Shown piece by piece: positions 36,136 to 48,733 of a stretch of 64,000 bases of DNA. The DNA is from Liolophura sinensis. Taxonomy: Eukaryota > Mollusca > Polyplacophora > Chitonida > Chitonidae. A program made the position numbers and the translations under genes. Location of the stretch: NCBI RefSeq assembly GCF_032854445.1, contig NC_088304.1, positions 18,885,850-18,949,849 of the forward strand. Direction: 5' to 3'. The first letter of the stretch is position 1. The number at the start of each line of letters is the position of its first letter. The notes below the pieces were generated by a model that was not told where the DNA came from, made no database searches, and saw only the letters and a program-made list of their open reading frames with translations.

Positions 36136-36417
36136 TATAATATTCAATGTTAAGATAGGACTGTTTGTGCAAAGAAGAATGTTCTATGGCAAATCAGAAC
36201 CACGCGTACAATAGCGCATTCCAGCTAATACTTTGTGGCGACAGTGTTCAGAAGGATTGTTGTATAAAACGGTGTTCGGCATGCGAAAGGACTATTTCGA
36301 TGTATTTCACATAACAATTCAGTCGAAAAACAATATTTCTGCATGTTCCACAATTTAGGATGTGGTAATTGGGCACGCCACAATTTGGTGTACAGGTGCG
36401 ACAATTCGCCATAGTTT

Positions 36418-36676
36418 ATATTTATTTGATTGGTGTTTTTACGCCTTACTCAAGAATATTTCATGTACACGACGGCGACCAGCATTATGGTGGGAGGAAA
36501 CCGGGAAGAGCCCGGGGGAAGCCCACAACCATTTGCATGTTGCTGGAGGGCCTTCTAACGTACGGCCAGAGAGGAGGCCAACAGGCACGGGACTTAACTC
36601 CCAGCGACAGCATTGATGAGAGGCTCCTGGGTCATTGAGCCGCACTGACACGCTGACGACCTCGGCCACGGAGCCC
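36418..36676 (-). mobile_element. SINE family 1, full length
   Basis: Reverse-complement copy running from TTATTTGATTGGTGTTTTTA to CGGCCACGGAGCCCTG, including the complete tRNA-like head. Confidence 0.93.
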
Positions 36677-38379
36677 TGTTGGATAGAGTTATATAGAGTT
36701 ATATATCTCTAGAGTTACACACTCTACAATTCCGCACATGGTATGTTAGCGCTGAACAATCCAGTGTGCGCCATTTCGGTCATTTTGTGTATGACAATAC
36801 GGAATATACGACAAATCGATACCGAACAAGTCGTTTCGGCTCATAGAATTTTGAAGGCAGCAATATTTTCTTATCGCATTTAATTTAAATGGGATATTTC
36901 CCATCAGTAAAAGTGAAAAAAAAAGGTATGAAAATTTGAAAATATTAGCAGTGAATAAAAGCAAGCAAAACATGCACAGATATCAAATGGTTTATACGTG
37001 ATACATTTTGTTTACATTTCTAAACGTTCGTTTTCCTCATACAAACAATTGTATTCCGTTTTAACAGCTCGTAAATTTATACTTTAATAAACACACGATT
37101 ATGGATAAAACAAAATAAATGCCAGTATATGCTACATCCAAGCATGCTGAAGAATAAAAACTTTCAAGCCGCACTGGCAGTGTGATTTATCGTATCGATA
37201 ATAGTCAAAAGGCAAGAGAAAAAGTTCGATTTCACAAGCCGCAAGTTTATCACATAAACACATCAATAGTGATTACTATTTTCATTCAACCAGTCAATAC
37301 GACAAATGGCATCGTTTCAACAACAACAACAACAACAAAAATAACAAAAGCGATAAAGTCAAAATTGGAAATTGGACTTAACTCTAGAGGAGAGCTGGTA
37401 CCACAGACTTCTGATTCTAAAACATCAGCGTCGTAAAGGGGAAAAGGAGCTTTCTGGCTCCTCATTCATCATAAGGGGTTAAAAGGCAAGTGCCGATTGT
37501 GCCATGCCAATACAGCATTTTGATCAATTCTAAACCAGTCATGTCAATTAACATCACTTCACATTTTTATTACTAATTCTGCTTAAGCCATGGTACTATA
37601 GGAGGCGTGTATTTTGCTGCTATTTAAGCATTTACATGAACAGCTTCATTAAAACTCTAACTGAGGTAGACTGACAAGAGGCCGTATTTTACAGGCCTAT
37701 ATATGACCAATTACCAATTATCATACTGTCACCGCTCTTCTGATTTTACTCTCTTTGATGTAAATCGTTTATATCATGTGTGGTGTCTTTGATACAGGCT
37801 TGAAAACGTCTTTAGAATACCACAAGAGCATAATCTGAGCAAATTAAAACTAGCAGAACATGTATTTTGGCCACGAATAAAAAGTCGCTTTCCCCTGTAT
37901 TTGACTGAACCACTGCATGCCGACCTATCCACGCATGTCTGAAATTGCGTGGTCAGATTCACAACATAAAATGATTTACATCTATGGACTGAAACTTGAC
38001 TGTATGAAGACAGACTGTTGAATTTGTCATCCTGGCAAGCTTAGTGGTACAGTCTCTTTCCTATCCGTGGATTTATTCACCTCGAACATTCCTTGTGTCT
38101 GTCCATCATCTTTAAAACCAGCTGGCTACAATGCTTCTCTTTGCATGATTCCGTCTAAATTTAGTGCTTTCTATATTTTCTGGGTTGTTTTGGTGGTTTG
38201 TGTTAAACGTCTTTTTGCGAATTGGCCTTGTGATAATTGAGCTGGAAAGTCCATTTTGGTTGATGGTTGGTAGGCCTATACGAATGTCTGTTTCGATGCA
38301 CATAGTTTTAATATGAGACACTGTCGAAATATGACCAGAATGATGTTAAAGCCGACGTCAAGAAAACCCAAGCAAATAA
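36677..38379. other. Intergenic stretch downstream of the GPCR gene
   Basis: AT-rich DNA with a short (CAA)n run near 37320. No gene was recognised. It includes the 3' UTR of the minus-strand GPCR. Confidence 0.5.
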
Positions 38380-39618
38380 TTAAAATGTTTGGTCGAAGTT
38401 TTTTCTGCCTGTCAGAATTCTTTTCACGGCAGCCCGAAATGCAGGGTTACTAAAAACGTAGAGGAACGGGTTGAGGAGAGAGTTGATGTAAGCGGCCATG
38501 GCCGACAGATCGTACAGCCACTGAGGGACATTGTCAGGCCAGTATGACGCCACCGGCCAGATGACCATCCAAGGACACCAACTCACCAGGAAAACCGCCA
38601 TCACCACGCCCAGAGTGACCATAGTGCGGCGCTGCTTCTCCGACCGACTTTCGCGCTCTCTGATGTGTCGTCTGCTCTTTGATTTCGTCTCGCCGCAATC
38701 GCTCATGGACGTCTGCGAAACGGACGCTGCGGTGTTGGTCATGGATAAAGATACAATTGATACACTGACCTCGCTTCCGGATTCGTTCCTGTAGAGTTTC
38801 CCGTAAGAATCAGCGAACATTTTGCCTTCTTGGCTCCTCGTCGTGTTGCCGTAATCAATTTTCTGGGAGGGAAATCCTGTGTTGTTGTGGCAGTTAGTGG
38901 CATCCGTGTTCACTGGGCTGTTGAGAGCATGGCGGACGTTTTTATAAATCAAGGCGTATAGAATCACCATTGCCGCGGCGGGGATGTAGTAGGCAATAAT
39001 GCACGAGACCATGACGTATTCTGGACTGGTGACGAACAGACAGTAATAATCCACGTACAGACCGGACAAGTACCTTACAACAGAAATGGCGGGAACCCAG
39101 ACTAAGGCAGCCGCGACCCAGACACCAACAAGGGTGAGGATGACTCGACGGCGAGATCGTGTGGTGAGATGATTCAGTGGGCATGACACAGCCCGGTACC
39201 GGTCCCAAGAAATGGCCGTCAGGGTGTAGAAAGACGCAGTGCAACAGAGGAAATCTACAGAGAGCCAGGCGTCGCAAAAGGCGTAACCGAGAGGCCAATA
39301 TCCGAGGTAGACGAACAACAACATCAACGGAACGACCAGAAATCCAACTAAGACGTCTGCCAAAGCCAAGCTCACGTAGAACAGATTGGTGACGGAGGAC
39401 TTGAGAACAGGGTCCTTGAGGACGGCCACGATGATCGTCATGTTCCCGAGTATGGTGAGTGCGATGAGCAGCCCGAAACCAGCAACGATTCCAACTTTTT
39501 GTCCAAGCGTCCAGAAAGCGAGAGTGTATGGCGGCAACTCGTTGTCTTCGGCAACTGAGGAGTTCCAGATATTGCCAAGCCAACTGTTGTTGACGGAAAA
39601 GTTTTGATTTTTCTCCAT
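38380..39618 (-). CDS. Class A GPCR of biogenic-amine type, single exon
   Basis: Intronless receptor of 412 residues. The start is the ATG at 39618, with G at -3 and G at +4; the open frame upstream has no ATG. The N-terminus has sequons at N6, N10 and N19. Visible class A landmarks are GN in TM1 (N59), LALAD in TM2 (D88), C115 at the top of TM3, DRY at 139-141, W in TM6 within FLVSWCPWM, and NPFLY in TM7. D122 lies exactly seven residues after C115, which makes it position 3.32, the amine-binding aspartate, in the motif WLSVDFLCCTAS. TM7 keeps the AYINSLLNP pattern. The third loop is long and Ser/Arg-rich. Unusual points are Ser at 6.47 and Trp-Met at 6.51-6.52, where most amine receptors have Cys and Phe-Phe. 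The ligand cannot be named. It acts at the plasma membrane through G proteins. Confidence 0.93.
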   Translation of the reverse strand: MEKNQNFSVNNSWLGNIWNSSVAEDNELPPYTLAFWTLGQKVGIVAGFGLLIALTILGNMTIIVAVLKDPVLKSSVTNLFYVSLALADVLVGFLVVPLMLLFVYLGYWPLGYAFCDAWLSVDFLCCTASFYTLTAISWDRYRAVSCPLNHLTTRSRRRVILTLVGVWVAAALVWVPAISVVRYLSGLYVDYYCLFVTSPEYVMVSCIIAYYIPAAAMVILYALIYKNVRHALNSPVNTDATNCHNNTGFPSQKIDYGNTTRSQEGKMFADSYGKLYRNESGSEVSVSIVSLSMTNTAASVSQTSMSDCGETKSKSRRHIRERESRSEKQRRTMVTLGVVMAVFLVSWCPWMVIWPVASYWPDNVPQWLYDLSAMAAYINSLLNPFLYVFSNPAFRAAVKRILTGRKNFDQTF

Positions 39619-42600
39619 TGCCGTACCTAGTCGGTGAACCGATTGACGTCTATAATTTATTCCCTTTCTGACCACTTCAGTTTACCAGTGGTTGAGAACT
39701 GGTTCCATTCGCATGTCCAGGTCACAGATTTTTCACTTTTAGCCGTCGATACTGACTAATTTACACCGTGATCACAAATTTATGTCATCATTACAGCTTG
39801 ACAGGCTACTATAATCACAATTTCATATTCACAGGTTTGTACACGTATGTAAATGCCCTTACCAAAAATCTTGAATACCTATTAGCTCAGTGATGGGCAA
39901 GTCTTGAACACTTAAGCGTCAGGTGATGGACACACCGAGAAAGACACCTTTGCTGTTCTTGAATGCCATCTTTGGTGCCCAACCTGTACCTGTAACAACC
40001 TGGGCGTACAAAACTGCGAAGGCAAGCAACTCCTGAGAATCCTATTGGCTTGTGGGGCACGTGCGAACTGTAACAATTCTCCAGTTATAAGGAAGTTCCA
40101 GTAATTAAGACAAAGAGTTGGCCGAAAGAGCCAATTGGTTGGTTACTACGCATCGGGCTTTTAAACAGTTAATCATGATATGATACAGATCGTTTGGGGT
40201 TACAACTCAGCGCAAAGCGAATAGATCAAATAGATCCTCGTCGGAAGCTTTCCACTCTGCGCTCGTACGTATATATGCCTGTAAATGCGACTACTGTGGT
40301 GATCGTTGATAGTCTTAGTCAAACCGACAGTGTCAATTGCAGAAGGCCATATAAAATCTGCCAACGTTATAATACAACCGATGGTAGTCAAGGAGACTCA
40401 AACTGTCAACATGACGGTCACAAGTGGTGACGTTTTTAGGTAATACCCTTGAGCAAAGTTAAAGGAGTCAGAATCAGATTTAAGAACAATTATACGCCAT
40501 TAGAGACCTGGTGGCTTGATCACTTTATCTATTGTATATATTTTTGCCTTTCATATGACTGTAATCATTCACATTCAGGCATTTCTTAACTGCTGCCATT
40601 TTCAGATATTACATATGTTTTTCTGTATGGCGTCTCTTTTAGCAGCTGGATTAATGTTGGCATTTTTCCAATACCCGCACATTTAAAACGGACAGAGAAT
40701 AAGAAATGTTTCCTAGTATGAAAGGAAACAAAACCCTTCCGACCCTTCTGCATTATCTTAATTGATTGTAGGATAAAAATAACACCTTATTTGTTGCATG
40801 GTTTTAATGTATTTTATGGATTGATAAATAGGCGGGGCAATATTAAGTTCTGGAAATCGCCAAATTCAAATCCAATTCTCACTGTTCCTGAGGCTGATAT
40901 ATGTGACAAGAATCATTCGACGACGTTCACATGATATTTGCAAAGTCTAATTGTCGCACAACACCACATGCACTGTTAACTTTTTCTGGTAAACATTTAC
41001 TGAGAAAAGTGCAGCTGGGCTGCCATTCAGTAAAGTTTCACTTCATATAAAAAGTATACGGTTACTGTTATAGCGTAAAAGTTAACATTAATCGTGGTAA
41101 ACTTTTATTTGCCGTGAGTAAACTTTCACTGAAACAGTTACTCAGAAGTATGCAGTCTACATTTGTGGTCCTCAGTCATGCATGCTACAGTAGGCCTATA
41201 GGCATACTTGCCTTGGGAAAGTGATGATTTAACATAGATGATTTAAAAAGAAACACAAGTGTCTTACATGACCGAATGTAAACGTTCAGCTGTTTTTGTG
41301 AAGAGTGGGATATACCCGTAACTGAACATGTTCATGTTTATACTCTGTGTTACCATTGCAGTGTAAAATATTCGAGTAAAAATACCTTAGTTCACCGTAT
41401 AAACGAAGACAGTTTGCTATAAAAGGTAAACATTTACACAATATGTTTAAGACATATACAGTAATCAGTAAACTCTAACAGTGTCTCCCAACAATATTGG
41501 GTGTTAAGTAACAACCAAATTAATTAATTATTAAAAAAAAACAATTACTTAATTAATTAATGAACGTCGTGTAAGTATAGTGGTAGTATTGGAGTAGAGT
41601 GTGATTATCGGTTTACATGTTAACCTTACAAGACACTGGGCCAGAAAGGAAGAACTGGACACCCTGTATACATTGAGTATCAATTTATTCATTATAATTA
41701 TTTACATATTTACATACTTACTTATGTTTTTGTCAATTTTGTTTTCTTTCCTTCGGGGGAAAAACGTTGAATACATTAGATTACACCACAGTTATTAAAA
41801 CCAGAACAGTGACGGTAGTGGGATAGTTGGCAAATGTTCACACCCTCAACGGTACAAAAGTTGTCTTCGTTGGTTGAATGGTTTGATGAGTTCTAGCTAC
41901 ATATCACAAGCAGCACCTTGACTAAACGTTGGCGTCTTCCAATCCAGGCTTCTCTGGATGAATGAAGAAGCTCTAAAAAAAGTTCAAGGCTTTTTTACCG
42001 TCCTGTTAGACAGGACTATGGATACTCTCATATAAATGATATATTTTTACAAGATGACAGTGAATTTTATCGGTGGAGGAAACCGAAGGGCATGGGGTAA
42101 ATGGTAACCATAGACCTAGGCAAGACAGGCTTAATGACAAACTTCTCGACGCGGGACGTATGGACTCCAACAAAAATTTGAAGACAATAATTAATTTCTT
42201 TTACTGATCCTCTAGATCCTATATAAGAACGAAAACAGTTATATGAAGAAATATAAGCACAAATACCACAATACGGTTGTTTCTCCCCTTTTATTATCTT
42301 AGACGTCATCCATTCTTATTATTCTTAGACGTCAGTCATTCACATGGTGGTCTATGGTTTTAAGATCAAGCAAATGGTTGTTCACGCAGACTTTGCATGC
42401 TAGTACATGGACGCGTGGCCCGAGAGACTAGCAGAGGTTCAGTACTGCTGATTAAGGATTAAACTAATGCCGTTGATACCATTCGCTGATGAAGAGAGCA
42501 TCATTAGACGCCTTCAGGAGTGGGCTTTTACAGGAAAAGCACTTAATTCTCCCTGCGTATCGTTTTGGTGCCACTCTCTTGATGTTCAACATCTGACGAG

Positions 42601-43020
42601 GGACAAACATTAACAGTGTCCCCGCGTGCAATCCTACTTTAATTTGTAAATATTATAACGCGTGGACACATCTTAAGACAAACAAAAGCTAATCAGGGTT
42701 CGTTCTTTGAGACATACCCGGATGAATCGATTCACAATAAATCGGTACGAAAGAAAGGCGAACATTGATTAATGTGTGATTAATTAAGTCTGCATGGACA
42801 GAATTTTAGAGAAAGTGCAGGAATCCTTTAAATACTTAAAGCAGACAAGTCTGTTTGTTCTGTTCGAGCTTTAACGTAGGGATTATTCTGTATCTCCTTA
42901 TAACAGGCCTGTTCTAATACCCATATTCATGTGTGCTGAAAATAGGTCTAAAAGTATTTTGTCTATGCCTAAAATCATTAAGCTAAGTCGTGAGTGGAGA
43001 TGCCACGCAGATATTAAAAA
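39619..43020. other. Intergenic region upstream of the GPCR
   Basis: It holds the GPCR 5' flank. No other gene or known repeat was recognised; open frames at 40194-40430 and 41601-41798 are unsupported. An AT-rich inverted patch (TTAATTAATTA) lies near 41520-41565. Confidence 0.5.
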
Positions 43021-43024
43021 ACAA

Positions 43025-43258
43025 AAAATGGAGGGTGTGGTAATTGGAATTTGGTCAAATATAACAAATGGACAAGTGAATACTGTGTGGTAATAGGTAA
43101 CTGGTCACACATAACCCATGAAGCAGCGATGACACAGTGGTAATTGGTAACTATTCACATATAACCGATGGACAAGCGAGTACTGTGTGTTTATTGGCAT
43201 TTGGTCACAAATAACCGATGAAGCAGCGTTGACACAGTGGTAACTGATACGTACATCT
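43025..43258. repeat. Dimeric minisatellite, about 58-bp unit, four copies
   Basis: Copies share GTGGTAATTGG and CACATATAACCGATG. Odd and even copies differ consistently: one kind ends GACAAGCGAGTACTG, the other GAAGCAGCGATGACAC. The true period is therefore a dimer of about 116 bases. Confidence 0.8.
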
Positions 43259-43280
43259 GGTCATAATGCTGTATGTGTTA

Positions 43281-43520
43281 TACAGGGTGTCCCAGAGGTC
43301 GCGCACCATCCTGGTTGAGGTTGAGTGCTTGAGCTACAGAGCGGTGTGTTGCCCCATCTCTTCCAAACATAAAAACCAATTCAAATCTTTCTTTTACTGT
43401 TAGTTTATTAGCCATAATTAACTCTGGAAAGGAGAAAAAAAATTTAAATCAGTATAAAATCTGAAACACAGAAGAAAAAATGAAAATCAGGATGGTGCAC
43501 GACTTCTTGGACACCCTGTA
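43281..43520 (-). mobile_element. Mariner-like miniature transposon with start of transposase
   Basis: TA target sites flank inverted ends of about 30 bases: CAGGGTGTCCCAGAGGTCGC on the left and CAGGGTGTCCAAGAAGTCGT on the right in reverse complement. On the minus strand an ATG at 43415 opens a frame of about 34 codons (MANKLTVKERFELVFMF, then RDGATHRSVAQALNLN) before the terminus. This looks like the first helix-turn-helix of a transposase. The rest has been lost by internal deletion. Confidence 0.8.
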
Positions 43521-43601
43521 TAGTTACATCAGAGAGAAATTAACGAATCCAGTAACATGAATGCAAAGATAGAAGTAGTAAGACCAGTTATGAAAAAATC
43601 A

Positions 43602-43852
43602 GGTGTTTTACTCCTTACTCAAGAACATTTCACTTATGTAATATTTTACGACAGCGCTCAGCGCTATTGTGGGAGGAAACCGGGCAGATCACGGGGGAAA
43701 TTCACGGCCATCCGCACGTTGCTGGAGGCCTGCCCACGTACGGCTAGAGGGGAAGCCAGCAGTAGCTGGACTTGAGTGACCGCATTGTTCAGAGGCTCCT
43801 AGGTCATAGCGCCGTGCTATCGTGCTAACTCCCTCTGTCACGGAGACCCCGG
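43602..43852 (-). mobile_element. SINE family 1, full length
   Basis: Reverse-complement copy from GGTGTTTTACTCCTTACTCA to CTCTGTCACGGAGACCCCGG, with an insertion-like ATATT in the tail region. Confidence 0.92.
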
Positions 43853-43856
43853 CTAC

Positions 43857-46029
43857 ACCTACACTGTCACTGTTTATTTTTGTTGTAAGATACACCATTA
43901 CGTGTGCATGTCTCTATCCAGCTAAGATAGACACGTGATCGTGCATGTACATATATCTCTATACTTAGCACTCTGACCGTTCTTGAAGAACGCCCAAACC
44001 TATATACATAAACAAGTTTGCTCTCATTGAAGAAGCCTTACGTGGTTTGTGCAATTTCTCTAAATCATCCTTAACTCGGGTAAACATTCCGATAACAAGT
44101 GGATTAAACGGAATTAAAAATCCTAAAATCCACACAGGTGACAAAGTCAGCTATATCTTGAAGAAGAGCATATCAGCTCAGACGAAAAGGTAATTCTATA
44201 ACATTGATTAAGAAAAAGGAACAAAGCGCTCCGAATATTTGGCAAGACACATAACGTACAGGTGTCCTATAAATGACAAGTTAATGTGTTCACAAAAATT
44301 AATTGTAATTTGGTAAAACATTAATGAAAAATAATCAATCCTCTTCATGTGTAATTACGTGCCCACAGGTCTAGGCCAAAAGGTTCTTCACCGAAATCCA
44401 GCTATTAACTAATCGATCAATGTTTCTGCATTTAATTACTGAATGGGTTGATTGGGAGCTTGGGAATCTGAAATATAATGATATTTCATCAAATTTTGAA
44501 AGAAACAGCAGTAAAAACAATTGTTTTCATTTCAACGTTACCGGCCAAAGCATAACAACTAGTCATGTTACCGTATATGCCTACGCAGCACTCGTGGTAA
44601 CGTACGTACGTACGTATGCCAGCAGAAGCCCGAAGTGGGACGTATTACGTCATTTCAGTGACGCTGGCCATTCCACTGCAGTGTTAACAGCGCGACGTGA
44701 CAACTACACCACAGATGAAACCGCAGAACGCAACATGTTTTGCGTCGCGCAACAAAAGACTTCTGACGTTCACACTAGTCCTAATTCACACTAGCGCCAT
44801 CTATTGTGAGAGGAAAATCTGCCGGTACTCCAATGCACTTTAATTTGTATCTTTTTTGTTAGCTGATACTATTCAAATTATGCTACCGTAATTCCAAAAC
44901 CCATGTGATTCAACAGAAACAGGTCAGTTTCAAAATGCTGTCTAAATAGCATCCCATGAAGGGCTTATAATATGTATGGTGTGTGACTGTTCACATCGTT
45001 GAACTGGCATCCATTTGAGTTTGGATGTGGGTCTCAACGCAGTGCTCTTTGCTAGTTTGGAGATCGGTTCGCCATGTTCCCAGATTGGCTTGCAGTGAAA
45101 GGTATGCTGGGGAGAATGAAACTTTATTAGTAGTCTGTTTCTCATTGGGGAATTACGACGATCTTACGCTTAGTCTGTCATGAATATGGTTGTACTTGCA
45201 AAGATCAAAAATAAAAAAAAAATAAAAAAAAGAAAGGTGGGGGATATACAGGCAAACTAATATGGTGGAAATAATAAACAGTAAAAACTAGTGGAGTTCA
45301 AGCAAATCGAACATGCAGCTATTGAGTTTATTAATAAGTCGTGTGACAAAAATCTATAAAGGAACAGGTTTTGTAGGCTGTTGTAGGGTTTTCAGTGGCA
45401 CAGTACATGCAGCTGTACCACAAAGTTGACGTCGACAGTATAATTGTAACCCAAAAGAACGTCCTCAAATTACATGCCATAAGCAACGTTACCTAACGTT
45501 CGACAGTGTACGTGACGTCAAAGAACACTTGCAGAGTTACTGCTCTTGATCGAGCGCGCCGCGGGTGTCACGTGTATCAAATGACGTCACAAACAGCTGA
45601 CGTTTAGGCATTGACAGTGCACAGTAAACATGTCGACGTAAGATATGTGCAAAACTGACGTAAAGCGACACAAATAAGGTAGGTTTACAATGGGATGTGA
45701 GGGTTTTTTAGTTCGTACTTTGAGATGTAGCTTATGCTATTTGTGTGACAACGGTTGTGATTAGTAATTACGAAAAACTCTAGTCTTTGGGGTGAAGTAA
45801 ACTATTGCTTCACGTAACGTAGGATGCTTGTCTGCCAGAGATAAAACCTCTTTCGCTTATATGCATGTGGCATGAATTACAACCTGATACGCCATATATT
45901 ATAACGGTATCCTGGCAGCTGGGGGACAAGATAGTAGATTTAGGGATCAATATCGGGGCAGCTAACACATCGACAGCATCAGAAATAAGCGAACACATGC
46001 ATATGTAATGTGATGGTTGGATACTGTAG
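43857..46029. other. Intergenic stretch, nothing firmly recognised
   Basis: It includes a 124-codon plus-strand frame (44420-44794) with no recognisable domain and an (ACGT)n run near 44600. Neither supports a gene call. Confidence 0.45.
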
Positions 46030-47430
46030 GGCATTAAATGTGACGCTGAGAATGTTGTAAGCTTGGAGTTTTACGTCGTGCGATAAGCAAATAGGCATAC
46101 ATACACATGTATACATGTACATCTGTCGTCTGAAACTTGGGCGTAGTTTTATTGTCGGTGAAGAGAATAGATACCTAGGCACTGTAAAAGTAGGGTTTAG
46201 CCCTAAGTGTAAACAAAACAACGCATAGGCCTGTGTGCTATGTAAAAGGAGGGCGTCGTACTATAATGGGATTTAAGTTAATAAGCCTATGTATTTACAC
46301 ACGTGCAGTGTGAAAGTTGGACGTAGTATTACATTCTGATAAGCTAATACATAGGCTTATACATGTGGAGGTATTGTTAAAGAAAAGGATCTTTTTTGAG
46401 AGTGTGAAAGTAGGATGCACTTTTACAGTTAGTAAAATGAACACATGATGTACAGGTATACTTTACAGTCTGATGATATAATACATACAAATGTGTGAAA
46501 GTACGATGTCGTGTTACAGTCTAATAAGCTAATACATACACGTGTAGTGTGAAAGTAAGATTATAGTCTCACAGTCTAATAAGCTAATACATACACGTGT
46601 AGTGTAAAAGTAGGATGTAGTGTTGTTAGTCTAATAAGCTAATACATACACGTGTAGTGTGAAAGAAAGATGTAAGTCTTACAGTCTAATAAGTTAATAC
46701 TTACACATGTAGTGTAAAAAGTAGGATGTGGTGTTACAGCCTAATAAGCTAATACAAACATGTGCAGTGTGAAAGTAGGATGTGGTGTTACAGTCTAATA
46801 GCTAATACAAACATGTAAAGTGTTGAAAGTAGGATGTAGCGTTACAGTATAATGAGCTTATACATACATCTTTAGTGTTAAAAGTAGGATGTAGTCTTAC
46901 AGTCTATTAAGCTAATACAAACATGTGTAGTGTGAAAGTAGAATGTAGTATTAGTCTAATAAGCCCCAATACATACATGTGTAATGTGAAAGTAGGATGT
47001 AGTCTTACAGTCTAGTAAGCGGTACATAACACGCGTAGTGTGAAAACAAGATGTTGTCTTACAGTTAATAAACCAACAATACAAACATGTGCAGCGTGAA
47101 GTAGGATGTAGTCTTTCAGTCTAATAAGCTAATACTTACAGGAGTAGTGTTAAAGCAGGATTGTAGTGTTACAGTCTAATAAGCTAATACTTGCAGGTGT
47201 AGTGTGAAAGTAGGATGTAGTGCTGCAGTGGAATGAATTAATACATGTAGGCCCCTTCATATGAAAGTTTGACACAGTGTCAAGGTCAGAGAAGATAACG
47301 CATACCTGCGGAATGTGAAAGAATGGTTTAGTGGTTACAGTTTTATAAGCCAATACATACATGTGCAGCGTGAAAGTAGGATGTAGTCTTACAGTCTAAT
47401 AAGCTAATACATACATGTAATGTGAAAAGC
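46030..47430. repeat. Long degenerate tandem array, about 50-58 bp unit
   Basis: Twenty or more copies of a unit containing GTGTGAAAGTAGGATGTAGT, TTACAGTCTAATAAGCTAAT and ACATACATGTG fill about 1.4 kb. Monomer length varies through small indels. The best-conserved copies lie at 46480-47220 and the edges decay gradually. Confidence 0.92.
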
Positions 47431-47907
47431 ATTGTGCCACCTGCAGGCAACTTTTTAACAAGGGAGTAACTCCTTAGGCTATGGCATTAGCTTAACTTCA
47501 GGCTTCCATCGACATGCGTGCACTTAAACCTGGCAGATATAAGCATTCAGTAAAAAAAATCCAGTAATTTATGTAGGACTTCTGACTTTAAAAGCATTCT
47601 ATTCTCTTAAGATAGGTTTAGCCTTTTTCTATGTCATTAATCACTATCGTTTCGTTCTGTTTAGCCCGGATATGGTATGGGGCGACACCAGAGACTCCAA
47701 ACAGGTTAAGAGTCGCTCTAGACTCTGAACTAAGGGGTCCATCAAGGATTCTAACTTCTTCAGGAGCAAGGACCTCTGTAAAAATGGCGAGTTCATCCCG
47801 ACAGAGTGATGAAGTAAGGGTAGCGAACTTACTAAAAGCTTAACCCTCAAGACAACTCCAGATTTCTTCAGGGCCGGACCCGTCTTATACGCCTCACAGT
47901 TGGGTAA

Positions 47908-48733
47908 AATTGTGAAATAGATAACTCAGCAAGTCCAGACAGAGATACTAAATCGACCTGTCTCCAGGATGACAAAAAGCCACGAAGAAAGAGTAAATCC
48001 GGACTCCGCCGATCGAGCAAATCATCCTCAGCGGCAGCCGATCTCCAAGAAAGAGAAATTACGAACACACAGAACCTGCAAATCTGCCCAGCCATCGAAG
48101 GGCAACCATTCTCTACGAACCAGAAGTCCCGGACCTGAAAGAACCTGTAAATCTGCCTGGGCCATGGAACATCAACCGTTCTCCACGAACCTGTAGCCCA
48201 GGACCGGAAAGAACCTGTAAATCTGTATGGCCGGGCAACCGTTCTCCACGAACTAGACTGCCTAGGACTTCCAAATCTGCCCGGCCGTCGCACATCAACC
48301 GTTCTCCACGAACCTGTAGCCCAGGACCGGAAAGAGCCTGTAAATCTGCCCGGCCGTCGCACATCAACCGTTCTCCACGAAACAGTAGCCCTGGACCGGA
48401 AGAGCCTGTAAATCGCAGCGTTCTCCACGAACCAGAACTCCAAGACCGCCTAGAACTTTCAAATCTTCCCGACCGTCGTATATCAACCGTTCTCCAAGAA
48501 AAGTAGTCCCCAACGGAATGGAACCTTTGATGCAGTCCAGGCTTCAGATAACAACCATTGTGTAAGGAGCAATCCTGTATCAGACAGAAACTCAGGCCGA
48601 ACCAATATGGGAAGCCTTTCTCCAAGAAAGATAAGCCCCGTATCAAAAAGAACATGCAAGTCTGTCCAGCCGCTGGTACGGCAATCGTTTTCCATGGATT
48701 GAGACAGCCACAGCACCTAGCAAACCCAACTCA
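47908..48733 (+). other. RSPR-repeat segment, possible degenerate coding exon
   Basis: At least eight copies of a 60-69 bp unit containing GTTCTCCACGAACC, GGACCGGAAAGAACCTGTAA and TGCCCGGCCGTCGCACATCA. In the best frame they read NRSPRTCSPGPERACKSARP. A basic stretch precedes them (DDKKPRRKSKSGLRRSSKSS), and a GTAAGG donor lies at 48734. Single-base length differences between units break the frame more than once. So this is either a decayed exon, an assembly-error-prone exon or a non-coding repeat. It could be an upstream part of the anchoring-protein gene. Confidence 0.4.

Noticed and set aside
38942-39583. 213-codon minus-strand frame overlapping the GPCR
   Set aside because: Alternative frame inside a GC-rich coding region; the GPCR frame has all family motifs.
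39619-39675. Longer GPCR start 19 codons upstream
   Set aside because: The upstream codon is GTG, not ATG; the first ATG with good context is at 39618.
44420-44794. 124-codon plus-strand frame
   Set aside because: No domain, splice or repeat support; composition is like the surrounding non-coding DNA.
46030-47430. CRISPR-like array
   Set aside because: Monomers are adjacent and diverged with no unique spacers, and the genome is animal.
47868-48655. Two long minus-strand frames of 180-190 codons
   Set aside because: Antisense of the RSPR repeat; Trp-rich and without any recognisable fold or splice context.
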